From assembly GCA_030267565.1 (NCBI GenBank), contig BRXU01000002.1:7073501-7137500 (forward strand): 64,000 bases of DNA. The letters run 5' to 3'. The stretch comes from Pleodorina starrii (Eukaryota > Chlorophyta > Chlorophyceae > Chlamydomonadales > Volvocaceae). Of the stretch, positions 1-11,813 are shown piece after piece. A program made the translations under genes and the position numbers. Numbering within the stretch: the stretch's first letter is position 1; every line of letters begins with the position of its first letter. The notes beneath the pieces are model-generated. The model did no database searches, was not told the origin of the DNA, and saw only the letters and a list, made by a program, of their open reading frames with translations.

Positions 1-2993
1 CGCCGCTCTTCGCGCGACTGCTGACGCGACAACGCCCGCGACGGGTGCGACGACTGACGCGTGTACTGCCGCTGGTACGACGGCTGCCGTTCAAACGGCT
101 CCGGAACCGCGGCCGTGCTGACGCTGCCTTCGCTGCTGGCGCTCCCGCGCACTAACGCGCCATCCTGCTCACGCACCTGCTGCTGCTGCTGCTGGAAGAA
201 GCGCGACTTGCCCGACAGCGGCGGCCCCTGCTGATGCTGCTGTGGCGGCGGAGGCCCCTGCTGCCCTCCGCAGCAGGGGCGCTGTACAGCCCGGGACCCT
301 GAGGGCTCGTTGCCAGCCCTGGCGGTGCCGCTGTTGCCGCTCCCCGTCCGCGTCGTCCGTGGGCCGTCCTCCGCTGCTGCTGCAGCGGCCGCAGCGGCCG
401 CCGCAGCGGCCTCCTGCAGCCCTATCCAGGCTTCCGGCGGTACCCGCGCCCACAGCGGCTTGCCCGCCTCCTGGTCGGCTGCCTGCGGCCCCGTTGGCCC
501 GCTGGTGGCGGACCGCTGCTGCTGCCGGGGCGGCTGCTGAGACTGCTGTTGCTCCTGGTGGGGGTGAGGCTGAGACTGGGCATTGATGAGCTGCTGGTGG
601 TGCTGGTGGTGCTGGTGTGGCTGCGGCGCCCCGTGCTCCGCGGAGGCCCGCGGCGAGCAGCTGTCCTGGACGTCACCGTGCTGCCAACCAGCACCTTGCT
701 GCCGCTGCCACTGCGCCCGCTGCCGTGGCTGCTGTGGCTGACACTGCTGCTGCGGGTGTGGCTCTGACCCGGGCACGTTCATCGCGGTCCCGGCCTGCGC
801 GGCGGCAGCTCCACCGGCGGTCACGGCGGCGGCCGCAACAGCCGCTGGAGCGGCCGCCGCGCAGGCTCCACCGGCGCCTGCGGCAGGGGGCGGCGGCGGC
901 ACTGCGGCGGCCGCCGCCGAGCCATCCTGGCGCGGGCTGGCGCGGGGCTGCAGCTGTTGCGAGGCTGTGGCGGCGGTGTAGACGTGGCAGCGGAGGGAGG
1001 GGCGGCTGCTGGGCACCCCCTGCTCCCCGCCGGCCATGATGGACGCAACGGCGGCGGCTGCGCGTCGGCTCAGCACCCGCTGCAGCCGCCGCTCGGGGGA
1101 GCAGCTAGAGCTGGGTGGGGGAACCGCGGCGGCGCCGCCGAGCCCCCCGAAATACTCCTGAGCGCACCCGTCAGCCTGCTCCGGGAATCGCGGCGACGGC
1201 GCCGCGGGGAGCTCGGCTCCGGCCGCGGCGGCAGCGGCTGCATCGGCGAGGTTGGGGGTGGTGGGTCCGGACCAGGCCCAGATGTCGGATCGGACGTATC
1301 GACTGGAGGAGATGTCCGAGGGAGTGACGGGAACGTAGCCCTCGGGCCGCTGTACGGCGAACTTGGGGCTGATGGCGGAGAGAAGCGCCCGCAGCACGGC
1401 CGACCTGAAGAGGGTTTGGAGGGACGGGGGGTAGAGGGAGGGGGTAGAGAGTATCAGTCCAAAGCGATCAGCTGTGGGGGAGCGAAGCGGGTGAAGGGGG
1501 ATGGGGGGGCGAGAATTGTCCGCTATGCAGGCTGGGGTGAAAAGGGGGGAAGAGTGAAGGCGGGAACAATGAAATGGGAGCCGGGATCGTTGCGGTCATC
1601 AGTTGCGGTGAAGGAAGGGGCAGTCGCAGGGCAGCTAATGCAGAGATCATGGGCGAGGGAAGAGGCAGGCGCGTTTGAGAGCGTTTACAAAGAGACATTG
1701 CGGTAATAGGCAGGGAACGCCAGCCGGAGCCGCGGCCCCCAGGTCAGGTCAGGTCAGGTCAGATCAGGCCAGTTCAGGTCAGATCAGGACCCATTTCACA
1801 TTGCTCCCGTCTAAGCTTTCGCCTCGGCTCCGCCGCACCGAAACCAAAAACACCTGGGGGGGCACTTGCCCTGATCAGCATTCGCGATCGCCTCTCACTA
1901 CCCCCACCTCATCCCGGAATCCTCCCCACCGACGCCAACACCCTCCTACTGCTCCCTTCCGGTCCTCTTTCCCCACCCCCGCCCCCCTTGATTGGCTCCT
2001 CTGCCACGGCAGTACCCCAGCCCAGCCCGAACTCGCTCTCACGGCAGTACCCCTCAGGACTCACCCATACGGCGATTCTGGCGGCTCCTGCTCCTTGAAC
2101 AACCACTCCCAATACTCCTCCCCCTCGCACCCTTCCGCTGCCACCTCCGGCGCACGGCCTCCCCGGTTGTTGTTGCCGTTGTTGTCGTACCGCCCACCAG
2201 GCTGCACTAGGTCGACGGACCGGCCCTGCACGTACGGCAAATCTGCGTCCTGCTGGTCCTGCTGCTGCTGATGATGATGCTGGTGCGGGTAGATGGCTGG
2301 CTGCCACAGGTCCTGCTGCGATGGCTGCTGGGCCAGGACGCCCGCCGAAGCGGCGGAAGCCGCCGCCGAATGCTGCGCCGAGGGATGTGGTGGCGGCCTA
2401 CGCGGCAGCATTGCGGCCCCTCCTTGGCCGTCTAGCAGGCCGCGTAGGCGCTGGTGGTAGGGCAGCGGCGCGGGCAGGAAGCGGGGGCCGGGATGCTGCG
2501 GTGCGGGGCCAGCGCTGAAGGGCCTCCGTGCCGGCCGCGGGGGCGCTGCACCTGACCTGACGCGGGCTGCCGCATCAGCGGCTCCTCGTTCCGGGTTCGC
2601 CCGCGGCGGGCGGCCAGGACCGGGCGACGGCGGCGCGCCATCGTGAGTGACGGCGCGGGTGCGAATGGGCGCCAGCGGCGGCCGCAGCGCGGCGGGTGGA
2701 CAGGCAGCCGCGGCGGCTGTAGGGGCACCATGCGGCTTGGCGGAGGATGGAGCGCGGCGCCCGGCGGGGTTATGCGGCACCCGGCAGCGGTTGTCCCCCG
2801 CGGAATGCTGTGCTGATGGGGGGGCCGGCGACGAGGCGCGGTCGCCGTCTTCCGACGGCCTGCACGCTTTGCCCTTGATGGCAAGCGGGCTGTGACCGGA
2901 GGCTTGGGAGGCTGCAGGTGTGTGCCCCGCAGCAGCAGCACCTGCGGAGCTGGGGCGACGCGCAGGAGCTGACAGGCACCGTTCTCGCGCCAT
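1..2993 (-). CDS. Gln/Ala-rich protein of unknown function, 5' part (runs off left edge)
   Basis: Not a family I recognise. The start is the only in-frame ATG, at 2993-2991. Exon 1 is 2993-2065 and ends in a GGTGAGT donor. Exon 2 begins at 1404 after CTTCAG and stays open to base 1, so about 777 codons are visible and the C-terminus is outside the window. Most of the protein is low complexity: Pro/Ala/Arg-rich at first, then runs of Gln and His (QHHQHHQQ) and a 13-Ala run near 360-400. Two stretches look conserved: an aromatic acidic segment ending exon 1 (EEYWEWLFKEQE) continuing into LRALLSAISPKFAVQRPEGY, and the following SRYVRSDIWAWSG. This composition is typical of algal transcriptional or RNA-binding regulators, but that is inference. 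The reading frame was checked codon by codon. A donor at 177/176 (CAG|GTGCGT) is possible, but the frame beyond it still looks coding. Confidence 0.6.
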
Positions 2994-5405
2994 AACGGGG
3001 TAGCAGATGCTGCGGCCTATAATCACAACTTCATTATCTGCATCACCAGGAGGCAATAAACCTGCTCCAAGGGACGAGAAAAGCAGATGCGTCAGGTCAG
3101 CCTTTGAATGGCGACAGATATCCCCCTTTTACGTTGCAGCTTGTAGCTTGTAATTAACAATGCGTAATATTTGATATGGATCTCTGAAACCCGTCCCAAA
3201 AGACCTCGTCGGCCCTACCTTCAGCTGTGTTCGTAAATGGTAGCGGCTCTCAATCTCATACAGTTCAGCTTAAATATACACATCAGAACACAAATAGGCG
3301 CTAGGACAAGGCTGCGCCTCGAGCGCCGCGGCTGTGCCTCGAACGCAGCCAGCAGAAAGTAGGTTGCTGGCAAACTGTCATTTATGGAGCGGTTTCAACC
3401 GTCCTGTAGGACTAGGACACTGTTTGAGTATCCTCTTCACCAAGCGTGGACAAGGTGTGAACGCAAGACCCTGTGACGTGCGTGTCCGTATTTTCCGTGG
3501 GGGCACTTTTAACTCAATAACAGCACCAGAGGACTGATGACAGATGCACAAACCTTTCCAATGCATATGCTTGGCCTTCTGGGTTCGAACGATTACACCG
3601 TACTTTGCCTCGATTGCTGCTAACCAACCCGGGAGCTTCATCCCGAGAAGGTCCAACCCGGGCCACATTGCAAGGCTGCATCGCTCTTGCCAAGCCGTTT
3701 TGTGAAATAAATTTGGGTAAACCTGTAGTTCAAGCCTGTAAACGTATGACTGCGGATGCAAATTTGCATGAAGAGCCCTGAAGAGCTATCTTCGCGGCCC
3801 GCCGCGCTCGCCGCTGAGTTATTTACGGGATTACGGCAGTGAGGGCACCTACTCCAAGCTCTTCTCCATAATCAATTAAAGCGTTGAACAAAGGAAGAGG
3901 TGAAAGCCCTGGAAGCAAGGGGTTGAAAACTGTCTCACTCCGCCTCCGCGGGCCCCTTAACTTTGGAAAGTCCGTACGCGGGGAGCAGGGAAGAACTCGA
4001 AGCCTCACAGCGCGGACACGGTGCGGGCAATGCGCATGCGTTTGTGTCCAACTGACATGGTAATAGCGGCAGCACTTAAGGATTTGATGCCCCCTACCCC
4101 AGGGCTTTCTTCGGTTCCCTTGGTGCCTGGTGACTGTGTCACGCCGCATTACCGTACTCGCTGTGTTCCACACACTCCGAGAACCAGAACTCCCAGGCAG
4201 GTAAGTGCGGATCGGACGGAATCAGATACTAGGGAATGGGCAGGTTCGGTTTCCTCCAGGTTGTTACTGGCTGCGCTGGCAAGGCTGGCACTAGATGTGG
4301 CCTCAGTCAGCCAGTCGGGACACCAACCTGTTCACGTATTAGTAACTTAACAGCATGGAAGATAACTCTCTTGCACATGCCCAGGAGCGCGCACCACGGA
4401 CGCGCTCGCTCGCCATAATCACCGATCATCAAGCATATCAACCTCCCTGGAGAGAAATATCTAGTCGGATACCGCATTGGAAACGTCTCCACAAATACCG
4501 AGCTAATGCCGACAAAATAACTTATCCAACAGAAAGGAGATGAACCACGACGAGGACCATATCAGCCAAGCTGCCAAGGGCCCAACTGACTCATGGTCGG
4601 AGACCGTCAGCCAACTAACCGCCACGATAGTACGCAAATCAGACTGTACTGCAAACCAGCATGACAACTTCAACCAGTGCGAATTTGGCATTGCATATAC
4701 CGTATACACCCCCCCCCAACAGCTCCGGCCTATACGTGGATAACCCCCCCAACAGCCCAGTGAAGGGTACGAAGAAGACGAGCCAACAAAATCAATCAAA
4801 ATCGTACCAATCTTACGCGTAAGACGCGAAACCACTTGTAACGTTAGTGTCAAAAGCGGAGGCGTTTGGCCTTGCGGCTTCCCCGGCTGTCGCTGTCGCA
4901 ATGGCGGGCTTCCGCTGGCGCTGGCACTGGCCGTTGCGTTGCGTTGCGCATACCCACACACGCGGGCCCAGTCAGGCTGCGAGGCGAGGGGCAGCCGGTG
5001 TGGACAGTGTGAGCAGCGCAGCGCAGCGCAAGGCGCGCTTCCGCGCAGGGGGGGCCGGCCGCGACGTGCACGCAACAAGGCGGCGAAGCGCCTAACCCCG
5101 CGGCTTGACGGGCAGGGGGTTCTGTCCTCAACATCTCGCGTCTGCGGTGACCCCGCGAATACGCCACCCCACCAGCTGAATCTCGCGCCCCCGTTCGCCC
5201 CCTGCCCCTCCGGCCGTCACCCGCCGCCTGACGACGACCATTGAGCATTAGTGCTTTGCGGCTTGTCACGCCGCCCCAACCCCATACACCCCCCTCCCCC
5301 GATCGAGGGAACGGTCCGGCTTAGGCTTGATCAGGCGCCTGCTAGGGGCACCGTCGGTGCCCCGGTCGCTGTTGCTGCCGCCACCAACAGCCCTGCCGCC
5401 GACAG
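2994..5405. other. Intergenic: promoter side of the Gln-rich gene and 3' flank of the oxygenase gene
   Basis: No ORF here looks like a gene. The segment is visibly lower in GC than its neighbours between about 3050 and 4850. It should contain the promoter and 5' UTR of the gene starting at 2993 and the 3' UTR of the gene ending at 5406. A fragment of repeat family A (CTCCGGCCTATACGTGG) sits at 4722-4746, one of only two copies seen outside introns. Short open frames at 3378-3761 and 4503-5078 have no recognisable motif. Confidence 0.5.
4722..4746 (+). repeat. Family A fragment (intergenic)
   Basis: Carries the second half of the family A core, CTCCGGCCTATACGTGG followed by ATAACC, then a C run. 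The upstream TTACCGTTCACGGG half is missing. Confidence 0.7.
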
Positions 5406-5981
5406 CTACGGCCCCGCCTCCACTGCAGATGCACCTCCGCCATGCACCGCCACCACGGGCGCCGCCGCCGCCGCCGCCGCTGCCGCATCTGGCGCCGCCG
5501 CCGCAGCAGCAGCAACAACCGAGTCGGCGACCATCACATCCGCCGACGCTGCATCCATCCCAGCCGCCGCCGCCGCCGCCACCACCGCTGCCACCGCCGC
5601 TCCTCCCACTGCCGCCGCCGCCCTCTTCCTCCTGCGTCGGTCCGCGGAGGTCCTCCGGCGGCGGTTGGCCTTGTTAGATGCCGCTGCCGCGTCGCCATCC
5701 GCCGCGGCTGCCGACGGCGCGCCGCCATTGGCCGGCGGCGCCGCGTCCCCCGCGCCCATTTCCAAATCCGACACCGCGCCGTCGCCCCCACCGCCAGCAT
5801 CCCCGACAGAACCGCCGCTGGCCACATCGCCAGCGACCCCTCGCCCAGTCCCCTGCTCGACTGGCAGCGCACCGGCGGCAGCTGCCAAGGCCCCCTCGTC
5901 CTTGTTCAACCCTCCCTGGAGCTCCGCATTCGGGGCCCCCTGGAGCGCCTCTCCAACCGGCCCCTGCTGGAGAGACCCTCC

Positions 5982-6012
<31 letters not shown>

Positions 6013-9000
6013 CGCTTCTGCTTGCTGCGCCGCTTCCGTGCGCTGCGGCTCAGGCCCTGCACCTGCCCCTGCCCCCCCGCTTCCGTGCCCGCTCCTGCAG
6101 CCGCCGGCCGCCCCATCACGCCCTCCATCGGCTCCTTGCCTCCGGCGCCCTCCGCGTGGGCGCACTCCATCGCCACCGCCGCTGCGACCGCTGCTCCCTC
6201 GTCGCCCGCGCAGCCCTCGCCGCCGTCAGCCGCCGCACCGACATCCCCATCGTCGTGCATCCCCCCCTCCTCCGCAGCTGCCCCGCCAGCGCCGGACACC
6301 GCCCGCACAGCAGCATCCCCGGCAGCAGCCACCGGCCCCTTCCTTTTCTTTTTCTTATTCTTCCGATCCTGGTGGGTCAACCGCCGCTTCTTCTTCTTCT
6401 GCTTATTAGATCCGGCCGCCTCCGTCGCCGCAGCCGCCGCCATAGTTACCTCCGCTGCAGCTGTGTCGCTACCGCCGCCAGGCTGGGGTCCTGCGCTGGG
6501 CGCCGCTGCCTCCCTGCCATTGCCGCTGCCTCCGGCGGCCGCCGCCGGAGCCTGCGCCTGGCTCGTGAGTCCCGCCGCCGCCGCCAGAGACCTGGAAACC
6601 AAGGAACCAACGCAGGTCCAAAGTCCAGCGAGGGAAGGTGTCAAGAGTGTTCCGCAGCGGAGGAAGGCAGCAGCAAAATGGAACGACGCAACCGCAAGGG
6701 TCCGGTAAAGGGACGAGGAATGGAGCCTGTGAGGAAAGGACCTTCGCTTGGCTGCCTGGCTGGGTGGGTGGGTGGCTGGGTGGGTGGGTGGATGGGTGGA
6801 TGGGTGGATGGGTGGGTGGCTGGGTGGGCGGGTGGGTGGGATTCATCGGCCGGCCACTGCAGCGAGAACCTCCCTACTCCTACTCCTACTCCTACTCCTA
6901 CTCCTGGTGAGGAGCCCTCTGCGCCGCCGACGGCCGACCTTCCCCCCATGAAACCCGATGCAACCCGATGCAACCCGACCACTGAGCGCTGCAGGGCAAA
7001 GGGGCAAAGGGGCAGGTCGCCCTCATGGCGCACTCACACACACACACACATATTCACACGTTGTGCAGCACTGGGTCGCGTTTGGCGGGCGGAAAGGCGA
7101 CACAGCCGCCTGACAGACAGCTTGCCTACCTGGCGACATGGCCCGCGCACTGCCTGGGCATGTGTCTTGCGGGTCGAGGGCAATCTATCCCCTTCGCACC
7201 GCCCTGCCCTGCCCCGCCCTTTCCCTGCCCTGCCCTATCCTGCCCTGGTTACCCAGACGCAAGAGTACCCCAACCCCACAACAACGCCCACCCACCCACC
7301 CATCCCCACCAGCCCCACCCACCCCTGCCCTCCCGCGGCCTCCTTCGGCACCGCCTTTCTGGCCGCCGCCAGCCCCGAAACCACCCGCTCCAGCGCCGCC
7401 GCCGAGCCGAAGGGCGCAGGCCTGCCCCATGCCTTGCGCGCCAGTGTGACCTTCTGTCCCGGTCTCCTGGGCAGCAGCACCAGCTTCCACACCAGCGAGT
7501 ACCGGGGCCGGCCCAGCGCGGCCCGGGAGGGGGGAGACAGGCGGTGGAGCACGTCCTGATCCAACAACACGGCGCGGTAGGGCTGCGGACGAGGACCAGG
7601 GCGGAGGCGGAGGCGGGGAAGAGAAGGGAAGGGAAGGGATGTTGGGGAGTGGGGAACGGGGGAGAGGGCAGGCGTGGGGGAGACAGTTATTAGAGGGGGA
7701 AGTGGGGGAGAAACGGGATGGAAATGTTCGGCAAGCTGACGAAGAAAGAAACAACGGTTTCCGGTTTGGCCTCTTCCCATGGCCGCCCAACCCCCTCCCC
7801 TCCTCCTCCCCCTCCCCCTCCCCTCTGCCGCACCTTTGGTCTCACCACCACTCCGCAGTCGCTGGGTGTGTCCAGGAACAGAGTCTCTCCGTCCCACTCG
7901 CGCTCCCAGCGGCTGTTGAGGTACAGCAGCAGGCTCACGAACAGAGGCCGACCGGCCTCCTGAGGGGGCCAGGGCGGGGCGGGGCGGGGCGGGGCTGGGC
8001 GGGCAGATCGGTCGGGAGAGGGGAAGAGGGACTGAGTGACCCAGAGAGGGGTCGGCGGGAAGTAAACAAGAGCCCGCAGTGGTACGGAGGCGACGGAGGT
8101 GAGGCAAGCAAAGCCAGACCGTGTGGGGATGATGTGGGAGAGCAGGGCGGAGGTCGCTGCTACCGGGACAGCGGGATCGGAGGGGGGTATAAAGAACATT
8201 TCGCAGCGGAGAAGGAGGAGGAGACGGCGTTAGCGAACGGATCGGGGGCTGCAGCACCGGGGGGGACCAGCGCGGGGACAGAGGCGGGGCTAGTCTGGCC
8301 AGGGCGATTTGGGTCGGGCGGGTGGGGCGGGCTGGGGTGGGGTCGGATTGGGGCTGGGTTGGGTGCAGGCGCGGGCGCGGGGCGGGGCGCGGCGGGGCGG
8401 GGCGGGCAGCCGGTAGGGGGAGGTGGGCGCGTTGTTGCACCTGTGTGTGTGTATGCAGTCGTACGGGGTGCAAGCCGGGCGTGAGTAAAATGCGGCTCGC
8501 GCAGAAAGCGAGGGGCGGCGAGGGCTGGGAGATGTTGGCGGGCGCCGGGTCCCAGACAGCCGCCTGGGCGTATGTGCCGGGATGGCAGCCCATGACATTG
8601 CGGCTGCCGGACGGGCCCCGACCGGTGCGGCCCCACGGCGCAACCGGACAGGCAGGCAGGCAGGTGGGCTGGTGGGCTGGTGGGCTGGTGGGCTGGTGGG
8701 CTGGACGCGGGCGGCCGCTGGGCGACCCCCCACTTCCTCGCCCGGGCCCAGAAAGCTTCCGTACCCGGTTGACGTACTGGCCGTACGCGAGGGTCCACGG
8801 CGACGCGTACGGCAGGGTCGACGGGTCCGCATCGACGTGCCACGAGTACGAATCGCCGTACATGGCGGCGTTCGCCACGAACCTGCGCCGGAGCGGGGCG
8901 GAGCGGGGCGGACGCGCGTGCAGCGACGCGCGGACGAGGGGGGGCGGTATTTTGAGAGGAGTGCAAGGGGGCGGGGATGACCGCAATGACAGCACAGTCC

Positions 9001-10683
9001 CACACTGTGTTGCCCCGCACACTGTTGCTGTACGGCAAGGTCTAGCACGACTCGAGCAGGGCGAGGAGGGGCGCCTGGCCGTGCGGGTAAAGGTTCCGCT
9101 GGAGGCCTGTGGTTTGAGATTGCCTGAGCATGTACGGCATGTACGGCATCTGCGGGACAGCGCAGAAAACGACGCCGCGAGACCGTCGGACGGGGGCGCG
9201 GGGGCCCGCCGTGTCACGTACGACACACGACACACGCACGGCAGTAACGCGACACGCCAGGGGGGCCCGCGGCCGCAAGGCAGGGCAGAGCAGAGCAGAG
9301 CAGAGCAGAGCAGGTGGCATCCGCGGATGAGGATGAGTATGAGGATGAGTATGAGTGGACACACACAGTGCTGAAACAAACACACACACACACACTCACA
9401 CACACACTCACTGGTTGCAGTCGACCATTGCCGCAGCCTGCTCCTGCGCCTCCTCCCCATCCTCCTCCTCCGCCTGCTCCTTCCCCCCTTCTCCTCCCGC
9501 CGCCTCTGCCTCCGCCTCCATCCCCTCCACCCCACCCGCTGCCGCCGCGACCTGCGCCCCCCCTCCAGCCCCCCTCCCTCGGGCCAGATCTCGAAAGTGG
9601 CCCCCCTGTCCCTGCTCCCGGAGTTGGTCCCGGATCTGGTCCGGATCCTGGATCTGGATCTCATCCGATGGCATGTGCGCGATGAGGTAGTCCGGGTACA
9701 GCGCCTGCAGTCGGCTCTGTACTTCCAGTCGGGCGGTCAGGGGGGCGGAGGCCAGGCGGCGCAGCCACTCGTCGCGGAGGCCCCAGCTCGGGGCGGCGTC
9801 GGTGCGGTCGCGAGTGGTGCGCTGCCACTTGTCGCCGGGGGGAGGCAGCTGCGCGTCCCAGTCTGAGGGGGTACCGGTAGGTGTGGGGATTGGGGGTTAG
9901 GGGTTGAAGGGGGGTTGCGAGTGAAACGAAGGGGCGGAAGAGGAGGGGTGGTGGGGGCAGGGCAAGGCAACGCGCGGGCGGGCGGGCGTGGTATGGTCTG
10001 TGTGTGTGTGAGAGAGAGCGAGGTGGTCACAGAGGGGATGATCGGGGCCCTTGAGGAGCTGGGATTGCCGTGAGGGGCTCTTCCACCCGGCTGCGTCAAA
10101 GGAGTCTCTTCCTCCTCCTCCTCCTCACCCTCACCGTTCGCCACCGCCGCCACCGTTCCATCGCTGTTGATTACCTCATCCCCAACCCTTTTTCGGGTAT
10201 GAGAGATATAAGCGAGGGCGAGGCCAGCCCCTGGGAGAGCCACACACACACACACCTCCCTCGCCTTCTTCCCCCCCCCCGCCCCTCACCCGGCTGTGTG
10301 ACGAATGCCAGCAGCTCCTGCCGCTCCGGCTCCCCGAAGAAGTCATCCAGCACCACCAGCTGGGCAACATCCACACGTGCAGCCCCGGCCGCGTCGGGCA
10401 CGATGCAGCCGTCAAGCGCTAGATTGAGAGCCAGCCGGGCGGAGGAGGGGCGCCAGGAGGTGGGGTGCGTGGCGATGGGTTTCAGGTTCAGCGGGTTCAG
10501 GGCGGAGGCGGAGGGGGCGGGGGAGGGGGCGGGGGAGGGGGCGGGCTGCTGGGCTGGGCCTGCGGCCGCTTGAGTGCTTAGGGTGGCGAGGTTGGTGACA
10601 CCGATACCGGCTGTTGCTGCTGCTGCTGTTGGTGGTGGTGAAGGTAGTGCCGGAATCGGTGTTGTATGGTTGACAGCCGCCAT
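5406..10683 (-). CDS. 2-oxoglutarate/Fe(II)-dependent oxygenase with long basic Ala-rich tail
   Basis: Seven exons: 10683-10290, 9862-9412, 9123-9049, 8882-8765, 7959-7834, 7582-7323 and 6591-5406. They total 2610 nt (869 aa), with phases consistent at every junction. Residues about 100-475 form a double-stranded beta-helix oxygenase domain. The iron ligands are visible as H322 and D324 in SWHVDAD and H401 in DVLHRLS; R415 in RPRYSLVWK is the likely 2-oxoglutarate contact. The segment [16 protein letters not shown] is typical of prolyl-hydroxylase-like and related oxygenases. Such enzymes couple succinate and CO2 formation to hydroxylation of protein, RNA or small molecules; the substrate here cannot be read. 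The last exon alone encodes about 395 residues of Ala/Gly-rich sequence with basic clusters (KQKKKKRR and KNKKKKRK at 538-560, [10 protein letters not shown] near 660, then nine Gln). These suggest nuclear or nucleolar location. The promoter region is shared with the divergent FAD synthetase gene. Confidence 0.85.
6759..6905. repeat. GGGTGGGTGGCT/GGAT minisatellite and CTCCTA array in oxygenase intron 6
   Basis: Imperfect GGTGGGTGG units with CT or AT variants run from about 6759 to 6841. A short CTCCTA array lies at about 6876-6905. Both are in the intron between exons 6 and 7 of the oxygenase. Confidence 0.9.
8190..8242 (-). repeat. Family B copy, oxygenase intron 4
   Basis: Reads CGCAGCGGAGAAGG, then GAGACGGCGTTAGCGAACGG. 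This is the reverse complement of the family B core. On the gene's own strand its T-rich end points to exon 5 (acceptor side). Confidence 0.75.
8658..8703. repeat. GCTGGTGG tandem repeat, oxygenase intron 4
   Basis: About five head-to-tail copies of GGGCTGGT follow GGCAGGCAGGCAGG in the intron upstream of exon 5. Confidence 0.85.
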
Positions 10684-11813
10684 TTTGTTATGCAGTTAGA
10701 AGTGATGGTGGTGAGATGTCGGAGCTACGGACCGTCAGGGCTGGAGGCTGCTATGCGAGGTGGCCAGCGCGCGCCCCCTACCAAACCATTTGTGAAACCT
10801 CTTTTGGGACCGAGAGGAGGAGGGAGCGCAAATAGTTGTGTTGTATGGGGGTTTGTGCCGCGGAAACGCGGAAGTTGGAAGGTAGTGTGCGCATCAGTAG
10901 TTGGTGCATACAAATGCAACTGCCATATTGCGCATGAACTTCTAAAGCCGCGAGTGCATTCAGGAGGCCGGCGATCTTGCATTCCCATTGACGATCACCT
11001 GGGATTTGCACGGAAATACCGGTGTCGTATGGCCCAAACAGTTAGAAGCAGGGCTGGTTAGTAGTGTTGCCTCGTCTTGCGAATTCTCAACGCATACGGA
11101 TCAAGAAGCCCTCGAAAACACCTTGTTTTAGTCCTAAAGACGTGTGCGGTATAAGGGTCTCCACGACTTGCTCTGAGACTGCCCTCAAATATTTATGATA
11201 ACTAAGAGGATAGTTCTTTTGGACGACAGCGTTACCAGACGAATAAGCACTACCTGCGCCCGGGCGGTCTACGCTGCAGTTCCGTGCCTGCAGCCCCTTG
11301 TGACTGCCAAGACTGTCGGCAGTGGGCGGTGTGATGTTGGATCTTGACATCATATTCCTCAGGCTTGACCGCAGTATGTCTCATAGGCCGGGAACTTCAC
11401 AGCACCCTCTGTTGCTAGGCTTTCGACGAAAGTGCCGTCATCGTTTGCAACCTCAAGGAGCTGCAGGCCCGGCGCTTGGGCGTAAACAGTGTTTCTCGGC
11501 GGATATCGATCTTACCCAAAAGAATTATCCTTTTCGAACCGCTATTCAACTGAAGGGCAGTTTATCAAGCCTCGGAGGCTCCTAGCCTGTGCCGCAAAGG
11601 CCTTGTGAGGATTAGATAATGGCGTCTCGGTGTATTGTTATAAGGATTGGCAACAAGGTGATGCAGTGCACGTCCGCTCTCTCGGCAGCAAGGCGGAAGG
11701 AGTGCCGAACAGACCGGATTTTCTGAAGTTTTCAGGATCGCTCTTCTTGAAGGCGTCAGCCTGTACCTGCCGCAATTGTGTTGTCAAGCCAAACTTTCTA
11801 TAACGCTGAAGCC
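10684..11813. promoter_or_regulatory. Divergent intergenic region (oxygenase leftward, FAD synthetase rightward)
   Basis: About 1.1 kb separates the two start codons, so it must hold both 5' UTRs and both promoters. Base composition drops from the GC-rich coding flanks to near-average. No TATA box or shared operator is convincing by eye, and no ORF here resembles a gene. Confidence 0.5.

Noticed and set aside
5251..7559. Long plus-strand open frames (485 and 705 codons)
   Set aside because: They are antisense to the last oxygenase exons and are Ala/Arg/Pro low-complexity translations of GC-rich DNA without motifs or splice logic.
8480..8620. Possible extra oxygenase exon ([20 protein letters not shown])
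   Set aside because: Joining exon 4 directly to the exon beginning [11 protein letters not shown] keeps phase and matches the usual oxygenase order. This segment would disrupt it.
7235..9664. Continuous 809-codon minus-strand open frame through the oxygenase gene
   Set aside because: It reads through introns and only fragments are in the true frame. The spliced model restores the HxD...H motifs in one frame with consistent phases.
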